Below, one piece after another: positions 14,262 to 17,512 of a DNA stretch of 17,512 bases. The translations under genes were made by a program, and so were the position numbers. Within the stretch, counting starts at the first letter, position 1. Each line of letters opens with the position of its first letter. The notes below the pieces were generated by a model that had not been told where the DNA came from, searched no databases, and saw nothing but the letters and a program-made list of their open reading frames with translations. This DNA is from Gammaproteobacteria bacterium (GTDB lineage Bacteria; Pseudomonadota; Gammaproteobacteria; UBA6429; Thiohalophilaceae), in NCBI GenBank assembly GCA_024639445.1, contig JAHEIJ010000009.1, positions 1 through 17,512 on the forward strand, read 5' to 3'.

Positions 14262-14804
14262 TCAATCTGGTTTGCTGAGCAGGGTATCCACCGCTGCCGC
14301 CAGATCCTTATAGACAGGAATATCGCTGATTTGATCCATATGTGCCAGAGTATGCTCACCCTTGCCGGTTTTGACGAGTATCGGAAATGCGCCGACGGTG
14401 CGGGCAGCCTGGATGTCACGCAGGGAGTCACCAATAATCGGTACATTCGTCAGCTCGACACCAAAATGCTTACCGATTTCAGTTAATAAGCCGGGAAGAG
14501 GTTTGCGACAGGTACAGTCATCATCGGGCCCATGGGGACAATAGGCAATATAGTCAATTTCGCCGCCCTGCTCATCCAGTAAATGGGCAAGCTTGTCATG
14601 CATGGCTGCGAGTGTGGCCTCGTCGTAAAAACCACGTGCAATGCCGGACTGATTGGTGGCAATTGCGATGGTGTAGCCAGCCTGTTTCAGACGTGCGATC
14701 GCCTCCAGACTGCCAGGCAGGGGTATAAATTCATCAGCTGACTTGATGTAGTCATCCGAGTCCTGGTTAATGACACCGTCGCGGTCCAGAATAATCAGTT
14801 TCAT
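14262..14804 (-). CDS. gmhB: D-glycero-beta-D-manno-heptose 1,7-bisphosphate 7-phosphatase
   Basis: GmhB removes the 7-phosphate from heptose bisphosphate in the ADP-heptose pathway that supplies the lipopolysaccharide inner core. It is a 180-residue HAD phosphatase. Motif I is LDRDGVIN with catalytic Asp7 and Asp9. Motif II is TNQS (50-53). The zinc-binding loop is CPHGPDDDCTC with Cys89, His91, Cys97 and Cys99. Motif III lysine follows in RKP (Lys101), and motif IV is GDSLRD (125-130). All expected residues are present. It lies just upstream of plsC (4-base gap) and 45 bases after the MazG-like gene, forming an envelope pair with plsC. Its ribosome binding site is weak. Confidence 0.95.
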   Translation of the reverse strand: MKLIILDRDGVINQDSDDYIKSADEFIPLPGSLEAIARLKQAGYTIAIATNQSGIARGFYDEATLAAMHDKLAHLLDEQGGEIDYIAYCPHGPDDDCTCRKPLPGLLTEIGKHFGVELTNVPIIGDSLRDIQAARTVGAFPILVKTGKGEHTLAHMDQISDIPVYKDLAAAVDTLLSKPD

Positions 14805-14849
14805 GACAAGGCAGTCTGTTACACAAATAGTTGGTGGTCTAGACGAGCG

Positions 14850-15179
14850 CTAATCCCGAAATTCGGAAACGCGGATTCTACCGTTAACCATTTTGGAATC
14901 CCGCTGCATAATTTTTTCCATTTTTTCCCAGAAGGCGCCGTTCAAATCAAAATCAGCCGCAATGGCAGTGCCGATCAACAGGATGAATAAATCCGCGACC
15001 TCTTCTGCCAGCTCAGCTTGATCCTTGCCTTTGGTCACACAGGATGAAATCTCACCCAGTTCTTCCGCCATTAGTGCGACGCGATAGGTCAGCTCTTCAC
15101 CACCGGTGCGCTTAAAGTCATGCTTGTCATGGAAGGCCTGGACGGCGTCCAGCATGGCTTGATAAGAATCACGGTTCAT
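14850..15179 (-). CDS. MazG-like nucleotide pyrophosphohydrolase domain protein
   Basis: The 109-residue product is a small all-alpha MazG-fold protein. It carries the metal-binding pattern EExxE (Glu39, Glu40, Glu43 in MAEELGE) and a second helix with EExAD (Glu59, Glu60, Asp63 in LAEEVADLFILLIG). These residues bind magnesium in the MazG/dUTPase-like superfamily, which hydrolyses nucleoside triphosphates to monophosphates and pyrophosphate. The C-terminus (VNGRIRVSEFRD) is basic and not diagnostic. It is short, a single domain, unlike the two-domain E. coli MazG. The substrate cannot be told; a housekeeping role is more likely than a toxin-antitoxin role, since no toxin gene is adjacent. 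It sits between glyS and gmhB in the same direction, probably co-transcribed. Confidence 0.85.
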   Translation of the reverse strand: MNRDSYQAMLDAVQAFHDKHDFKRTGGEELTYRVALMAEELGEISSCVTKGKDQAELAEEVADLFILLIGTAIAADFDLNGAFWEKMEKIMQRDSKMVNGRIRVSEFRD

Positions 15180-15232
15180 CTTGAGAATAATCCTGTCGAT
15201 AAGGTACGAACTAAAAGATCAGGACAAGCCGC

Positions 15233-17302
15233 TTAATTCTGTAAGCGAGAAATGTCCGCAACCTGCAAAAACATGCCGTGTAATTGATTTAATAAAGCGA
15301 TGCGGTTATCACGCAGCTTTGTATCATCCACCATAACCATGACGTCATCAAAAAAAGTATCAACCGGTTCACGCAGGCCGGCAAGCTGCTGTAAGGCCGG
15401 TTCGTAATCACTACTAGCCAATAACGGATCAACCGATGCAGTTAATTCAGTGAGTGCCTGGTAAAGGTTTTGTTCCGCCTCTTCTGTCAGCAAGCTGGTC
15501 TTAATCTTCTTCGGCAGTTTACCCTTCACTTTCTTTAAGATATTGCCACTACGCTTATTGGCTGCCGCAAGACTTTCAGCTTCCGGTAACTTGCGGAAAC
15601 TGTTTACGGCATGAATGCGTTTATTGATGTCGACAGGCCGGGCTGGTTTGAGTGCGGTAACCGCATCAAGCACATCGGGTCTTATGCCCTGTTCCTGGTA
15701 ATAGGCGCGTAGACGGTCGAAAATAAAGTCCATAACTTGCTCGACGGCTTTGTCAGCCTTGATGTTGACGTCAAACTGTTGTGCGGCCAGAGTTAATAAT
15801 TGCTGTAGATCCAGATCGATTTTATTTTCGATCATGATGCGCAATACCCCAAGTGCGGCTCGCCGTAAGGCATAGGGATCTTTATCGCCCGTGGGAAGTT
15901 GGCCAATAGCGAAAATACCCACCAGTGTATCAAGGCGATCAGCAAGCGCTACAGCTTGGCTGATGACGCCGTCCGGAAGGCCATCACCGGCAAAACGTGG
16001 AAGATAGTGCTGGTCAATCGCTTCGGCCACAGCCTTATCCTCGCCATCATGTTCAGCATAGTAACGGCCCATGATGCCTTGCAGATTGGGGAACTCGCCA
16101 ACCATTTTGGTCATCAGGTCGCACTTGCTTAATTCGGCTGCCCGAATCGCTAATGAACTTTCCGCCTTTAATTGCCTGGCAATACGGGCTGCAAGTTTGG
16201 AGACACGTTGGGTCTTGTCAAACACGCTACCCAGCTTTTGTTGAAACACAACGGTCTTGAGTTCTTTAAGGTGAGAGTCGAGACGTTGTTTACGATCCTG
16301 GTTCCAGAAAAATTCAGCATCAGCAAAGCGTGGGCGGATAACACGCTCATTACCAGCCTGAACCTTGGCTTCATCGCGGCTTTCAATATTGCTAATGGTG
16401 ATGAAGTACGGCAGAAGCTTGTTTTGTAGATCCACCAGGTGAAAATATTTTTGATTGGCTGACATGGTGGAAATCAGGGCTTCCTGTGGCACGACGAGAA
16501 AACGTTCTTCAAACTGTCCGGCAACCGCCGCGGGCCATTCAACCATGGCCGTAACTTCTTCCAGCAAGGCATCGTGAATTACCGCATGACCCTTGAGATC
16601 CATTGCCTTGGATTCAACCTGGGCTCGAACCGTGGAAGCCCGACGATCAAAATCGGCGATCACCTTGCCTTCGCTTTCCAGCAAGACCTCATATTCTGAT
16701 GGCGCAGGAATTTCAATCGGGCCGGGATGATGAAAGCGATGACCGTAGGTGGTACGCCCGGTCCTGACACTGAGAATTTCAGATTCGATAATGTCATTGC
16801 CGAACAATAATATGGCCCAGTGAACCGGGCGAACAAACTGGGCGTCCAGACTTCCCCAGCGCATACGTTTCGGTATAGGTAATGCATCCAGGGCGGCGGT
16901 GACAATATCGGGAATCAGCGCAGAAGTTGCCTGCCCTTGTTGCTGGCTTTTGTATACTAACCAGCTGCCCTTGTCGGTTTCCAGCTTGTCGAGATCTTCA
17001 ACTTCGACCCCGCAGGAACGGGCAAAACCAATGGCTGCCTGGGTGGGGCAACCGTCTTCGCCATAAGCGGCCTGTAGGGCCGGGCCACGGCGCTCAATGT
17101 TTTTGTCCGGCGTATGTTCGGCCAGTTCGCTAATAAGTAGTGCGAGTCGACGGGGCGAGGCAAAAGGCCTGATGTTCGCGAACTCTAAATCCGCTTTTTC
17201 CAGGCCGGTTTTGACAGCGCCGAGAAACGCCAGCGACAATTTCTTCAGGGCCTTGGGCGGCAATTCCTCGGTGCCGATTTCTATCAGGAGGTCCTGGCTC
17301 AT
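15233..17302 (-). CDS. glyS: glycine--tRNA ligase subunit beta
   Basis: GlyS is the beta subunit of the tetrameric glycyl-tRNA synthetase of most proteobacteria; it holds the tRNA-binding parts while GlyQ has the catalytic site. The product is 689 residues, the same length as the E. coli protein. It begins with DLLIEIGTEELPPKALKKLS and includes FASPRRLALLI, PKRMRWGS, FVRPVHW and EEVTAMVEWP. A later conserved block reads IGQLPTGDKDPYALRRAALG, and the C-terminal DALR-type anticodon-binding domain ends with FDDVMVMVDDTKLRDNRIALLN. The start ATG overlaps the glyQ stop by 4 bases (ATGA). A very strong AAGGAGG ribosome binding site precedes it, indicating translational coupling that keeps the subunits balanced. 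Confidence 0.98.
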   Translation of the reverse strand: MSQDLLIEIGTEELPPKALKKLSLAFLGAVKTGLEKADLEFANIRPFASPRRLALLISELAEHTPDKNIERRGPALQAAYGEDGCPTQAAIGFARSCGVEVEDLDKLETDKGSWLVYKSQQQGQATSALIPDIVTAALDALPIPKRMRWGSLDAQFVRPVHWAILLFGNDIIESEILSVRTGRTTYGHRFHHPGPIEIPAPSEYEVLLESEGKVIADFDRRASTVRAQVESKAMDLKGHAVIHDALLEEVTAMVEWPAAVAGQFEERFLVVPQEALISTMSANQKYFHLVDLQNKLLPYFITISNIESRDEAKVQAGNERVIRPRFADAEFFWNQDRKQRLDSHLKELKTVVFQQKLGSVFDKTQRVSKLAARIARQLKAESSLAIRAAELSKCDLMTKMVGEFPNLQGIMGRYYAEHDGEDKAVAEAIDQHYLPRFAGDGLPDGVISQAVALADRLDTLVGIFAIGQLPTGDKDPYALRRAALGVLRIMIENKIDLDLQQLLTLAAQQFDVNIKADKAVEQVMDFIFDRLRAYYQEQGIRPDVLDAVTALKPARPVDINKRIHAVNSFRKLPEAESLAAANKRSGNILKKVKGKLPKKIKTSLLTEEAEQNLYQALTELTASVDPLLASSDYEPALQQLAGLREPVDTFFDDVMVMVDDTKLRDNRIALLNQLHGMFLQVADISRLQN

Positions 17303-17512
17303 GATGCGGCCTCCTTGTTGGTAGTGTGCAGCATGGGAAAGCCGAGTGCTTCACGCGAAGCATAATAAGTTTCCGCCACTGCGCGGGCCAGGTTGCGAAC
17401 CCGCAGAAGATAGCGCTGGCGCTCGGTTACTGAAATGGCATGGCGTGCGTCGAGCAGATTAAAGGCATGGGAAGCCTTTAACACTTGTTCATAGGCAGGC
17501 AACGGTAGTTGG
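17299..17512 (-). CDS. glyQ: glycine--tRNA ligase subunit alpha, C-terminal part (start outside window)
   Basis: The frame enters from the right edge and reads QLPLPAYEQVLKASHAFNLL, then DARHAISVTERQRYLLRVRN, LARAVAETYYASREALGFPML and a short tail ending at TGA 17299-17301. This is the C-terminal region of GlyQ, the catalytic alpha subunit of the alpha2-beta2 glycyl-tRNA synthetase. About 70 codons are present; the rest lies beyond the window. It overlaps glyS by 4 bases. The tail after GFPML (HTTNKEAAS) is variable in the family. Confidence 0.96.
   Translation of the reverse strand, partial: QLPLPAYEQVLKASHAFNLLDARHAISVTERQRYLLRVRNLARAVAETYYASREALGFPMLHTTNKEAAS

Noticed and set aside
14633..14638. 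Another CACGTG hexamer, in gmhB
   Set aside because: The flanks do not match parS at all; a hexamer is expected by chance.
14850..15179. MazG-like gene as the antitoxin half of a toxin-antitoxin pair
   Set aside because: No small toxin gene is adjacent; neighbours are glyS and gmhB, so a housekeeping nucleotide-cleaning role is more likely.
1..17512. CRISPR arrays, tRNA or rRNA genes, insertion sequences
   Set aside because: I saw no regularly spaced repeats, no cloverleaf or rRNA sequence and no transposase gene on either strand.

Overview
This window is the chromosomal replication-origin neighbourhood of a gammaproteobacterium. The order rpmH-dnaA-dnaN-recF-gyrB, with rpmH-rnpA-yidD-yidC-mnmE running away on the other strand and plsC-gmhB-glyS-glyQ beyond gyrB, is the arrangement known from Pseudomonas and its relatives. 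The moderate base composition, the absence of GATC (Dam) sites in the putative origin, and the extra fbp gene argue against an enteric bacterium and do not point to a specific genus. I cannot name the species.

Layout from left to right. (1) 1-1124 is an accessory-looking, AT-rich flank. It holds the 3' end of a plus-strand gene resembling the DUF4129 tail of TgpA-type transglutaminase proteins, a spacer with short repeats and one tiny possible ORF, and an unrecognised 220-residue protein with two membrane segments on the minus strand. In many relatives mnmG-rsmG-parAB would follow mnmE here; they are absent. (2) 1125-4882, minus strand: the tightly packed set rpmH (L34), rnpA (RNase P protein), yidD, yidC and mnmE, driven by a good promoter upstream of rpmH. 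(3) 4883-5141 is the divergent rpmH/dnaA control region with one perfect DnaA box. (4) 5142-11348, plus strand: dnaA, the probable oriC in the dnaA-dnaN gap (two DnaA boxes, an AT-rich tract, a candidate dnaN promoter), dnaN, recF and gyrB. (5) 11349-12340 is a 496-base spacer, an unrecognised 154-residue protein and a bidirectional terminator. (6) 12341-17512, minus strand: fbp, plsC, gmhB, a MazG-like pyrophosphohydrolase, glyS and the 3' part of glyQ.

The clearest signal beyond the genes is a pair of identical, perfect 16-bp palindromes, TGTTCCACGTGGAACA, inside recF at 8247-8262 and 8865-8880. They match the ParB-binding parS centromere sequence of the Pseudomonas type. They lie 1.5-2.2 kb from the end of the putative oriC and both read through as the peptide FHVE in the same frame. 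The window therefore carries the replication initiator, a candidate origin and the segregation loading sites, although parAB themselves are not in view.

Most of the window is ordinary core genome. The less ordinary parts are the parS pair embedded in recF, the two unrecognised genes (359-1021 and 11845-12309), the loss of the usual gene neighbours after mnmE, and the insertion of fbp plus an orphan gene between gyrB and plsC.
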